From the NCBI GenBank assembly GCA_031551765.1, contig JAVBNC010000043.1, positions 1 through 14,898 of the forward strand: a stretch of 14,898 nt of DNA, in the 5' to 3' direction. The stretch's first letter is position 1, and every line of letters starts with the position of its first letter. The stretch comes from JAVBNC01 sp031551765 (lineage in GTDB: Bacteria > Desulfobacterota > Desulfovibrionia > Desulfovibrionales > Desulfovibrionaceae). Shown piece by piece: positions 6,627-13,094 of this stretch. The position numbers and the translations under genes are program-made. The notes under the pieces were generated by a model, which ran no database searches, was not told the DNA's origin, and was given only the letters and a program-made list of their open reading frames with translations.

Positions 6627-7010
6627 GCGTATTCTCCTGAAAGACGGGCGGAAGAAAGAGAGGCTTCCTGCCGTCCGCCTTCGCGCTTTGATACGTTTTC
6701 GGGGCGGCGATGCGTCCGCCCGTCTCGTTCGTCTCCCTTCCGCCTGGATCCCCCGGTCAAGCCGGGGGATGACGGGTGGAAGGGGCAGGGCTTCCATTCT
6801 TCGCTTAGGATGACGGGTGGCAAGAAACGGCGCTTCCGCCCTTTGATCCGCCGACAAGTCCTTACCTTATACCCCCGGAGGGGGCCGGAGCGTAGCGCAG
6901 GCCGGCGCGGTGGCGCCTTGGAGCACAGGGGCCGGGCCGGATCCGGCTTTGCCGGTCCGGCATCTTACCGGCCCCGGAGCGGAAGAAAGACGGCTTCGAC
7001 AAAATTGCCT
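6627..7010. other. gmhA-holB gap, repeat remnants
   Basis: This 384-nt gap holds no gene I can support. It contains a REP-like hairpin (6748-6770), two occurrences of GATGACGGGTGG (6768-6779 and 6809-6820), and GGCTTCGACA at 6992-7001. The last equals the inner ten bases of the terminal repeat of the element at 8035-8352. About 6870-6980 is only G/C-rich sequence with short inverted repeats. The gmhA promoter may lie here, but I cannot place it. Confidence 0.6.
6748..6770. repeat. REP-like hairpin
   Basis: ATCCCCCGG (6748-6756) and CCGGGGGAT (6762-6770) form a perfect 9-bp stem around TCAAG. It is followed by GACGGGTGGA, then a stretch ending GGGCTTCC. The same tail, slightly changed, follows the hairpin at 8145-8174, and a partial copy lies at 6809-6820. 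Extragenic palindromes with this core are widespread in proteobacteria. Confidence 0.75.
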
Positions 7011-8006
7011 TTATCTTCCCCTGGGCTTGAGCAAAAACAGGTGAACGGCCAGCCATTCCGCGACCAGGGCGGGGTTGACGGTGTAAATCAGGCTGTCCTG
7101 GGCTTCGGCCAGCAGGGAATCGGCCATGCGCTGGCGGTTGGGGGGCAGACCGGCGAAATATTGGGCCAGAGCGCCTTGCGCCTGACCGGCAAGCGCCTGG
7201 GCCAACGCCTGCTCCAACAGACTGAGCATGACGCGGGCAGCCTGCGCGTCCATAATGGCGCGGCTGCCGGTGCGGTCCATAAGCCCCCGGCCGTCCTGGA
7301 AAAAGCGGACAAGCGCGGCCTGCCACTCCGCGCGGGTTTGGGCGGCTTCCGGGCTTGCTTCCACGCTTTCCTCCGCTTCCGCCGTCCCGCCTGTCCCGGA
7401 GCTCGCGGGCCAGGCCAGGGTGAGCACCCAGGAGCGGGAAACCAGGGTGGGCAGCAGCCTTTCGCGCTGGGGGGCCAGCAGAATGAAGGCCGTGTCCGGC
7501 CGTGGCTCTTCCAGGGACTTGAGCATGGCGTTGGCCGCGGCTTCCGTCAGGGACTGGGCTTCCGCCAGGATGACCACGCGCTTTTTCGCCTCGCGCGGGG
7601 CCTCGCCCAGGATGGAGCGGACTTCGCGCACTTCCTCGATCTTGATGCTGCCCTCGCTCCCGTCCAAAAGAAAAAGGTCGCGGTGGGTGCGGCCCAACAG
7701 GCGCAGGCATTCAGGGCAGGCCAGGCAGGGCGCGGCGCTTTGCGAAGCGTTGGGGCAATTGAGCGCCACGGCCCAGAAAAAAGCCGCGTCCAGGCGTTCC
7801 GCAGCCGTGCCGCCTTCCAGCAGCAACACCTGCGGCGGCGAAGCGGCCAGACGGCGCATGTAGCCGGTGACCGCCCCATGCCGGGCGGAAGCCGCGAACG
7901 CGGCCACGCGCTCCGCCATGCGGGCGGCGTTCTCAGGAGAGGCCGCGCCGTCCGGGCTCGCTTCCGGGGCGGCACGGCCCGTGGTTTTGGATTTGGGACT
8001 AGCCAT
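7011..8006 (-). CDS. holB: DNA polymerase III delta-prime subunit
   Basis: 331 residues. Delta-prime is part of the clamp loader that opens the beta clamp onto primed DNA. The AAA+ fold is recognisable. The Walker A site is degenerate (LLLEGGTAAERLD, 61-73, no GxxGxGK), as expected for a subunit that does not bind ATP. Four cysteines at 84, 94, 97 and 100 form the zinc module (Cx9Cx2Cx2C). AANAMLKSLEEP (157-168) is the most typical block. The sensor 'SRC' motif reads SRS (190-192). The C-terminal 120 residues are helical and divergent. The first 29 residues are low-complexity, and the AGG-like signal before 8006 is weak. Met30 (7919) is an alternative start. It follows purA on the same strand across a 356-nt inverted-repeat element. 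Loss of the canonical arginine-finger context should be checked by alignment. Confidence 0.9.
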   Translation of the reverse strand: MASPKSKTTGRAAPEASPDGAASPENAARMAERVAAFAASARHGAVTGYMRRLAASPPQVLLLEGGTAAERLDAAFFWAVALNCPNASQSAAPCLACPECLRLLGRTHRDLFLLDGSEGSIKIEEVREVRSILGEAPREAKKRVVILAEAQSLTEAAANAMLKSLEEPRPDTAFILLAPQRERLLPTLVSRSWVLTLAWPASSGTGGTAEAEESVEASPEAAQTRAEWQAALVRFFQDGRGLMDRTGSRAIMDAQAARVMLSLLEQALAQALAGQAQGALAQYFAGLPPNRQRMADSLLAEAQDSLIYTVNPALVAEWLAVHLFLLKPRGR

Positions 8007-8060
8007 TTTTTGTTCCAGCCTGGGGCGTTAGAACGCTGTCGAAGCCATCTAAGAATGAGA

Positions 8061-8118
8061 GCAGGGCGCTGCCCTGCACCCGCCAAGGGCTAGCGCCCCT
8101 GGACCCCGTTCAGGGTGG
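8061..8118 (-). repeat. Diverged inverted relative of the 80-bp repeat
   Basis: Read on minus it begins CCACCCTGAACGGGGTCCA and continues through GCCCTTGGCGGG to an inverted unit GCAGGGCGCTGCCCTGC (8061-8077). This follows the order of the 80-bp repeat at 8248-8327, with substitutions and about 20 nt missing. Confidence 0.7.
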
Positions 8119-8144
8119 GTACGGGAGCGCCGTTTTTCGCCGCA

Positions 8145-8174
8145 CGTCATTCCTGGCTTGGCCGGGAGATGACG
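8145..8174. repeat. REP-like hairpin inside the inverted-repeat element
   Basis: CGTCAT (8145-8150) pairs with ATGACG (8169-8174). The stem continues through TCCTGGC/GCCGGGA, with one bulge and a wobble pair, to a three-base loop TTG. The flank GATGACGGGTGGA (8168-8180) is shared with 6768-6780. Confidence 0.65.
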
Positions 8175-8247
8175 GGTGGAGAAGGCCGGGGCTTCCGTAC
8201 CTTCATTCCACGCAAACGGCTCCGTCCGCGCGTACCTTTCGTAGCCA

Positions 8248-8327
8248 CCCTGAATGGGTTCCAAGGGGCGCGCCCCTTGGCGGGAGAGTCCAGAGAGGGC
8301 AGCGCCCTCTTTGGCCGCCGGAGGCAT
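8248..8327 (+). repeat. 80-bp dispersed repeat, copy B
   Basis: It matches 3843-3922 at 79 of 80 positions in the same orientation. After position 8327 this copy continues into the terminal inverted repeat of the surrounding element, while copy A diverges at once. The near-identity 4.4 kb apart suggests recent spread or gene conversion. Confidence 0.9.
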
Positions 8328-8362
8328 GCTGCCGTCCATTGGCTTCGACAGCTATCTCTTAC

Positions 8363-9640
8363 TTACCGTTTAATAGTCTGCTCCCGGTCCGGGCCCACGG
8401 AAACGTAGGAAATGGGCACGCCGGAGAGCTCTTCCAGGCGGGTGACGTAGTTTTGCGCGGCCTTGGGCAGGTCGGCCCAGGTTTTGGCGGCGGTTATGTC
8501 CTCGCTCCAGCCGGGCAGGGTTTCGTAGATGGGGGTGACGTCGGCCAGGGAGTTTTCTTCCTGCGGGGGGTAGAGAACCTTTTGGCCCTTGTGTTCGTAA
8601 GCCACGCAGACGCGGATTTCCTTTTCGCCCGAGAGCACGTCCAGCTTGGTCAGGGCTATTTCCGAGAAGCCGCAGAGACGGGCGGATTCGCGCAGCACCA
8701 CCATGTCCAGCCAGCCGCAGCGGCGGGGACGGCCGGTGGTGGCCCCGAATTCCGCGCCGCGCTGGCGGATGGCTTCTCCGGCTTCGTCCAGAAGCTCGGT
8801 GGGGAAGGGGCCGCCGCCCACGCGGGTGGTGTAGGCCTTGGAAATGCCCACCACGCGTTCCATGCGCGAGGCAGGGACGCCGGAACCCACGGCCGCGCTG
8901 CCGGTGATGGAGTTGGACGAGGTGACAAAGGGGTAGGTGCCGTGGTCCACGTCCAGGTGCACGCCTTGGGCGCCTTCGAACATCACGTCTTTGCCCGCTT
9001 CCCACAGCTTGTAGATGTCGGCGGTGGAGTCGGTGAGGTAGGGGGCCAGACGGGTGGCGAAAGGCAGAATTTCGGCCATGACCTCGTCCGCGCTGAGGGG
9101 CTTTTGGCCGTACAGGGACGCGAGCAGGGCGTTTTTCTCCACCAGGGCGCGCTCCACCTTGGCGCGCAAAAGTTCCGGCCGCAGGAAATCCGCCGCGCGC
9201 ACGCCTATGCGGGCCACCTTGTCTTCGTAGCAGGGGCCAATGCCCCGGCCGGTGGTGCCTATTTTGTTTTTGCCCAGATGGGCTTCCCGGGCCTGGTCCA
9301 GGGCGCGGTGGTAGGGCATGATGACCTGGGCCTTATAGCTGATTTTCAGGCGGGAAGGGCTGACGTCCACGCCTTTGGCGGCCAGCGCGTCCATTTCCTT
9401 GCAGAAGACCTCGCAGTCCATGACCACGCCGTTGGCGATAAGGCACAGCGTGCCGGGATGCAGAATACCGGAAGGAATAAGGTGCAGCACATATTTTTGC
9501 CCGCCCACGATAACCGTGTGCCCGGCGTTGTTGCCGCCGTGGAAACGCACCACCCCGCCCATGCCGGGCGTGAGCAGGTCCACGATTTTTCCCTTGCCCT
9601 CATCGCCCCACTGGGCGCCGATAATCACGATATTTGACAT
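8363..9640 (-). CDS. purA: Adenylosuccinate synthetase
   Basis: 425 residues, the usual length. It joins IMP and aspartate using GTP to give adenylosuccinate, the first committed step to AMP, in the cytoplasm. QWGDEGKGK (10-18) holds the catalytic Asp13 and the P-loop. GGNNAGHTV (35-43) places His41 exactly as in E. coli. TTGRGIGPCYEDK (129-141), FEGAQG (221-226), TRVGGGPFPTE (272-282) and TTGRPRRCGWLD (301-312) are the other family blocks. No truncation or missing residue is seen. The ATG at 9640 has AAGGAG about 6 nt upstream. It diverges from the transglycosylase gene across 301 nt and is the first gene of the minus-strand series with holB, gmhA, the nuclease gene and the AICAR transformylase gene. 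Both purine genes in the window act around IMP. Confidence 0.98.
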   Translation of the reverse strand: MSNIVIIGAQWGDEGKGKIVDLLTPGMGGVVRFHGGNNAGHTVIVGGQKYVLHLIPSGILHPGTLCLIANGVVMDCEVFCKEMDALAAKGVDVSPSRLKISYKAQVIMPYHRALDQAREAHLGKNKIGTTGRGIGPCYEDKVARIGVRAADFLRPELLRAKVERALVEKNALLASLYGQKPLSADEVMAEILPFATRLAPYLTDSTADIYKLWEAGKDVMFEGAQGVHLDVDHGTYPFVTSSNSITGSAAVGSGVPASRMERVVGISKAYTTRVGGGPFPTELLDEAGEAIRQRGAEFGATTGRPRRCGWLDMVVLRESARLCGFSEIALTKLDVLSGEKEIRVCVAYEHKGQKVLYPPQEENSLADVTPIYETLPGWSEDITAAKTWADLPKAAQNYVTRLEELSGVPISYVSVGPDREQTIKR

Positions 9641-9941
9641 GAAAGGCTCCTTATGGCATCAGACCGTTACTGCCGGGGTCGTACCCATTGGGGGACGAAG
9701 CGCGGCATACCCAACACAACCAGCATGCCTGAAAACGGAAGCGCTGCAAAGTCAAAATCTTAGTACCGTGACCGGCGGCCGCGCGGCCGCCCGGAACAGA
9801 CAGGCGGGGAAGGCCCCGCACGGTACCGCCCCCCGCATCTGACCCTCGCCGCACCGGCGCCCCTAATCCCAAAGACCCCGTTCCGGCGGACTTGCCCGCA
9901 CGTTCCGCTCCCCCATCCGCCCGGGACCGCCCCTTTTTCCC
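9641..9941. other. Divergent purA / transglycosylase regulatory region
   Basis: This 301-nt gap must contain both promoters. Its clearest structure is the branched fold at 9763-9826. On minus, TTTTGACT follows that fold within an AT-rich stretch and could be a -35 for purA, but I see no good -10 at 16-18 nt. On plus, the last 90 nt before the transglycosylase start are C-rich with no clear hexamers and no strong ribosome site. Confidence 0.5.
9763..9826. other. Possible three-way-junction fold
   Basis: An outer stem GTACCGT (9763-9769) / ACGGTAC (9820-9826) encloses two perfect hairpins. One is GGCGGCC / GGCCGCC (9774-9791) with loop GCGC. The other is GCGGGG / CCCCGC (9804-9819) with loop AAGG, directly abutting the outer stem. 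The 18-bp palindrome in the first hairpin contains two NotI sites. The geometry is that of a three-way junction on either strand. I do not recognise a known riboswitch class in it. Confidence 0.4.
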
Positions 9942-11426
9942 ATGATTAAAAAGTTTCCTCTCAAAAACCCTAGCTTTTCAGTATGTATTGCCGTTCTCGC
10001 CGTTACGGCCGTGCTTGCGGTTTCGTACCTTGAGCCGCTTTTTCCTTTGGCGGACAAGTATCCCGTTCTGCGCATCGCTTCCCCCGCGCCGCAGCGCCAG
10101 GCCACGGTGCTTTCGCCCTACGGCCCCGGCTTTGAGCAGGAACTGGTGGAACGCTTCTGCCGGGAAACGGGCTGTACCCCGCGGTGGGTGGCCGCCGCAA
10201 GCCGCGACGAGGCCCTGGCCATGCTGGAAAAGGGCGAGGCCGACCTGGTGGCCGGTTTCGGCGGGGACGCGCCCCCGCAGAAGCCGGAAGACAAGATCCA
10301 GCTGGCTTCCGGCCGGGCCTACGCGCATTTCCGGCCCATCCGGGTGCGTTTGACGCCGGACGGCGACGAGGAAAAAGCCCCGGCCCGCGCCCCGGAAAGC
10401 GCAGCCCTGGCGGAAAGCAAGGCGGAAGCCTTCTCCTTTCCCGCCGCGCTCGTCCCGGAGGACGCCGCCAAAAACGAAACCGCCCAGCCCGGCCAGGAAG
10501 ACGACGCGGTCACGGACCCCGCTTCCGCGCAGGCGGCGGCCCAGTCCGTGCCCCAGCTTTTTTCCCCGGCCATGGACCTGGACGAGGACCTGGACCAGGA
10601 CGCCCTTTTGCTGGACCCGGCTTCCTACGCCCTGTGGCTGCCGCTGGTGGGCAACGCGCGCACGGAACGGGCTTTATCCACGCTTATCCCGCACCGCTGG
10701 TTCTGGCGGGCGGATTCGCGCTTTGCCCCGGACCTGGAGGACTACTGGTCCGGCAGCAGCCTGGACGGCTTTCTGGACCTGCTCACGGAACGCTATTTCG
10801 GTTTCCTGCCCAAAAAACCCTCGCCCCTGGACCTGCTGGACCTGGCGGACATGCTCACCACCCGCCTGCCCAAGTATCAGGACGCCATAGCCAGGGCCGC
10901 GCGGCGGTATCAGGTGCCGCCGCTCTTGCTGGTGGCCGTTATTTACATGGAGTCGCGCTTTGACCCCACGGCCGTCAGTCCCACCAAGGTGCGCGGCATC
11001 ATGCAGCTGACGGCGGAAACCGCGCGTATGCTGGGGGTGAACCGCAACGACCCCGAGCAGTGCATCATGGGCGGGGCCAAGTATTTGCGTGATTTGTGGG
11101 AAGCCACCGAGGACAAGGCCCTGGACCCCTGGGACCGCTGGTTCATGGCGCTGGCCGCCTTTAACCAGGGGCCGGGCAGCCTTTCCGGGGCCATACGCAT
11201 TTCCCGGCAAATGGGCGGCACCGGGACCACCTGGGCGGAACTGAAAACGGCGTACCCGCGCCTGACGAGCAGCCGCGGGTACGAAGCGGTGGGTTTTGTG
11301 GAGCGCGTGCGCTACTTCCACTATATTTTACACGGGCTTGTCGCTCTTTCTCCGGCTGAAGCGCAGAACCTTGCACCGCTTCTTGCCGCCGCGCGGCCCG
11401 CTCCCCCCGCCGGACCCGCTTCCTGA
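9942..11426 (+). CDS. MltF-like membrane-bound lytic murein transglycosylase
   Basis: 494 residues. Lytic transglycosylases cut the glycan strands of peptidoglycan, leaving 1,6-anhydro ends. A signal or anchor segment covers about 12-30. Residues 40-136 look like the first half of a solute-binding (SBP_bac_3) domain. Residues 138-218 are a low-complexity stretch rich in Ala, Pro, Glu and Asp. Residues 220-290 resume the SBP-like part. The SLT domain starts near 310, with catalytic Glu337 in MESRFDPTAV, then GIMQLT (352-357) and AAFNQGPG (405-412). The order SBP then SLT is that of MltF. No lipobox is evident; Cys15 lies inside the hydrophobic segment. The ATG at 9942 lacks a good ribosome site, the nearest GGGA being about 16 nt away. 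It is the only plus-strand gene. Its last 99 nt overlap the convergent gene at 11328-11717. The symbol is withheld because the SBP part is divergent. Confidence 0.9.
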   Translation: MIKKFPLKNPSFSVCIAVLAVTAVLAVSYLEPLFPLADKYPVLRIASPAPQRQATVLSPYGPGFEQELVERFCRETGCTPRWVAAASRDEALAMLEKGEADLVAGFGGDAPPQKPEDKIQLASGRAYAHFRPIRVRLTPDGDEEKAPARAPESAALAESKAEAFSFPAALVPEDAAKNETAQPGQEDDAVTDPASAQAAAQSVPQLFSPAMDLDEDLDQDALLLDPASYALWLPLVGNARTERALSTLIPHRWFWRADSRFAPDLEDYWSGSSLDGFLDLLTERYFGFLPKKPSPLDLLDLADMLTTRLPKYQDAIARAARRYQVPPLLLVAVIYMESRFDPTAVSPTKVRGIMQLTAETARMLGVNRNDPEQCIMGGAKYLRDLWEATEDKALDPWDRWFMALAAFNQGPGSLSGAIRISRQMGGTGTTWAELKTAYPRLTSSRGYEAVGFVERVRYFHYILHGLVALSPAEAQNLAPLLAAARPAPPAGPAS

Positions 11427-11717
11427 CGGGGCGGAAACTTCGTCCGGTTTACGTTTCAGAAAGCCGCTGACCTGGTCGAATCCGGGCGGCGGCTCTTCGT
11501 TGCCGCTGGGCCGGGCGGCCTGGGCCAGGCGCAGGTTGAAAAGCTGGTTTTTCCAGCGCACGGCCTGGATAAGGCAAAAGACCAGGGCCGCGTCTTCCCA
11601 GCGGACGGAAGGCTCGAATTGCTCCACCCGCTCGGCGTATTTGTCCCACAGCGACATCAGCGAGGCTTCGTCGTAAGCGCTTAGCTGGTGCGCCATTTTC
11701 AGCAGCATGCGTTCCAT
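11328..11717 (-). CDS. Small conserved-looking protein of unknown function
   Basis: 129 residues; I do not recognise a named family. Residues 1-67 are a compact, helix-prone, Trp-rich domain (WDKYAERVEQ, VRWEDAALVF, AVRWKNQLF). Residues 68-95 are Pro- and charge-rich. Residues 96-112 are a Gly/Ser linker, and 112-129 are strongly basic, ending KRCKVLRFSRRKSDKPV. The ATG at 11717 has AAGGAG 5 nt upstream, which favours it over the longer frame to 11798. It sits 118 nt after the cyclase gene on the same strand. Its last 33 codons, from the Gly/Ser linker to the stop, lie antisense to the end of the transglycosylase gene. A soluble adaptor or nucleic-acid-binding role would fit the basic tail, but that is a guess. 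Confidence 0.75.
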   Translation of the reverse strand: MERMLLKMAHQLSAYDEASLMSLWDKYAERVEQFEPSVRWEDAALVFCLIQAVRWKNQLFNLRLAQAARPSGNEEPPPGFDQVSGFLKRKPDEVSAPSGSGSGGGSGPRGGKKRCKVLRFSRRKSDKPV

Positions 11718-11835
11718 TCTTGCTCCTTGCGGACCGGCTCGCGGGGGCGCGGGGCCGGTCACCCCTTCTGACTTACGGCAAAGAGGGCGGGACGGCAAGT
11801 GCGCCCCCTGCCGGGCCTTGGCCGTGGGACGCCCG

Positions 11836-12954
11836 TCATTGCAAGGGCGCGCTCTCGCCGCCCACCACCCTGTTGCGGCCGGTGGCTTTGGCTGTGTAGA
11901 GGTTGTCGTCGGCTATCCGGATGGGCTGGTCGGGGTCTTCGGCTTCGTCGCCGCAGTACAGGCCTATGCTGATGGTCAGGGTAATGGGCGGGTGAACGCC
12001 CCTGTACGGCGAACGCTCCAGGTGGCGGCGGATACGCTCGGCGGCGTGCTGCGCCTGCTCCCGGCCGCTGTCCGGCATGATCACGGCGAATTCCTCGCCG
12101 CCCCAGCGGAACAGGCTGTCGGAAGCCCGCACCTGCCTGGCGGTTTCAACGGCCACGTGGCGCAGCACTTCGTCGCCCACCTGGTGGCCGTGCTCGTCGT
12201 TCACCCGCTTGAAGTGGTCCAGGTCCAGAATGGCCAGGGCGTAGGGCCTGCCGCTGCGCCTGCAACGGGCCATGGCGCGGGAAAGCCGGTTGTAAAAGTC
12301 GCGGCGGTTGGGCAGGCCGGTCAAATGGTCGGTCAGGGCGTCCCGCTCGTGGGTGGCCACGGCTTCCAGCAGCAGGCCGTGGGTTTTGTGGCGCAGGTAC
12401 TCCGCCCACCAGGAAAAAAAGAAGGCCCCGAACAGCGAGAGCATCAGGCGCAGCTTTACCGGCAGGGGAAGGCGCTGGGCCTGCAGGCTTTCCAGGGGTG
12501 TGAACAACAGCAGGAGCAGCAGCAGGTAGAAGGCGGAAAACAGGACGGTGCCCTTGCGCAGCCCCAGGCAGATCATGATCATGGGCGGAAAGGTGACCAG
12601 CCACAACAGGCTCCCCCCGTCGGGCGCGCCCCGCCGCAGCAGTAAAAAGACGCCCACGGCCATCAGCGTGCAGCTGAGGGCGAACAGTATGCCTTTGACG
12701 TGCGTGCCCTTGAAATACAGCCACACAAACCCGGCCAGGGCGGCCAGGGCGGCCAACAGCAGCGGCAGCGCCAGGGTTGGGGTGCCTTCAAGCACGCCCA
12801 GACCGGCGGAAACCAGCAGCAAGGCGGCCATGACCAAACTGAGGGCGTAGCCTATGGTCTTGCGGAAGCTGAACTCCCGGGTCACAAAAGGGGCGGTTCC
12901 GCCCGCCGCGCCCTGTTCCGGGGGGAGCGCGCGCGGCTGGTCTTTCTGTTGCAT
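11836..12954 (-). CDS. Membrane diguanylate cyclase (GGDEF)
   Basis: 372 residues from the ATG at 12954. It should make cyclic di-GMP from two GTP. The GGDEF domain covers about 200-365. The active site is GGEEF (285-289), with LDLDHFKRVND (243-253) and DALTDHLTGLPNRR upstream. RASD (276-279) lies five residues before GGEEF and forms the inhibitory I-site, so product feedback is expected. The N-terminal part has about six hydrophobic segments (33-55, 61-81, 87-106, 115-131, 135-152, 166-184) with very short loops. It is an integral-membrane sensor that I cannot assign to a named MASE family. No EAL domain is present. A TTG at 12963, with AAGG 5 nt upstream, is an alternative start. It lies between dcuC and the small gene at 11328-11717, all on minus. 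Confidence 0.94.
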   Translation of the reverse strand: MQQKDQPRALPPEQGAAGGTAPFVTREFSFRKTIGYALSLVMAALLLVSAGLGVLEGTPTLALPLLLAALAALAGFVWLYFKGTHVKGILFALSCTLMAVGVFLLLRRGAPDGGSLLWLVTFPPMIMICLGLRKGTVLFSAFYLLLLLLLFTPLESLQAQRLPLPVKLRLMLSLFGAFFFSWWAEYLRHKTHGLLLEAVATHERDALTDHLTGLPNRRDFYNRLSRAMARCRRSGRPYALAILDLDHFKRVNDEHGHQVGDEVLRHVAVETARQVRASDSLFRWGGEEFAVIMPDSGREQAQHAAERIRRHLERSPYRGVHPPITLTISIGLYCGDEAEDPDQPIRIADDNLYTAKATGRNRVVGGESAPLQ

Positions 12955-13004
12955 GCCGGGCAACCCTGCCTTTGCGTTACCGTGAAACGAGGTCTCCTTG
13001 TCAG

Positions 13005-13033
13005 AAAGTCGGCAGCAAACCCCTGTATGTCAA
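13005..13033 (-). promoter_or_regulatory. Weak candidate promoter for the cyclase gene
   Basis: A perfect -35 hexamer TTGACA (13028-13033) is followed 17 nt later by GACTTT (13005-13010), a poor -10. The transcript would start about 40-50 nt before the cyclase ATG. The -35 abuts the hairpin at 13032-13056. Confidence 0.25.
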
Positions 13034-13058
13034 GCCCCCCGCGGGGCGGGGGGCTTTT
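13032..13058. terminator. Intrinsic terminator between dcuC and the cyclase gene
   Basis: AAGCCCCCC (13032-13040) and GGGGGGCTT (13048-13056) form a 9-bp stem with a 7-nt loop. A T4 tract follows on plus, but only TT follows on minus, the strand on which dcuC ends 37 nt earlier. The stem is strong and well placed for ending dcuC, though the short T run makes it imperfect. Confidence 0.55.
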
Positions 13059-13094
13059 CGCGGCGTTCCGGCGCCGTCTTGCGGGTTGCCCGTA

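Larger units (their letters stand above)
8035..8352. mobile_element. MITE-like inverted-repeat element between purA and holB
   Basis: The 318-nt segment is bounded by perfect 13-bp terminal inverted repeats, GCTGTCGAAGCCA (8035-8047) and TGGCTTCGACAGC (8340-8352). Inside, a diverged inverted arm (8061-8118) faces the 80-bp repeat copy B (8248-8327), with a REP-like hairpin (8145-8174) near the centre. It has no coding capacity, and no target-site duplication is evident at the borders (GAAC on the left, TATC on the right). It fills almost the whole gap, ending 10 nt from the purA stop. It could be a non-autonomous transposon or a composite of extragenic repeats. Confidence 0.5.

Noticed and set aside
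6627..6857. A 77-residue N-terminal extension of GmhA
   Set aside because: It reads through a REP-like hairpin. The protein from 6626 has normal GmhA length and a good ribosome site.
7370..7420. Disruption in holB because of the missing Walker A lysine
   Set aside because: A degenerate nucleotide site is normal for delta-prime; the frame is intact and the zinc module is complete.
9641..9762. A tRNA or known riboswitch upstream of purA
   Set aside because: No cloverleaf, CCA end or recognised conserved core could be found in the segment.
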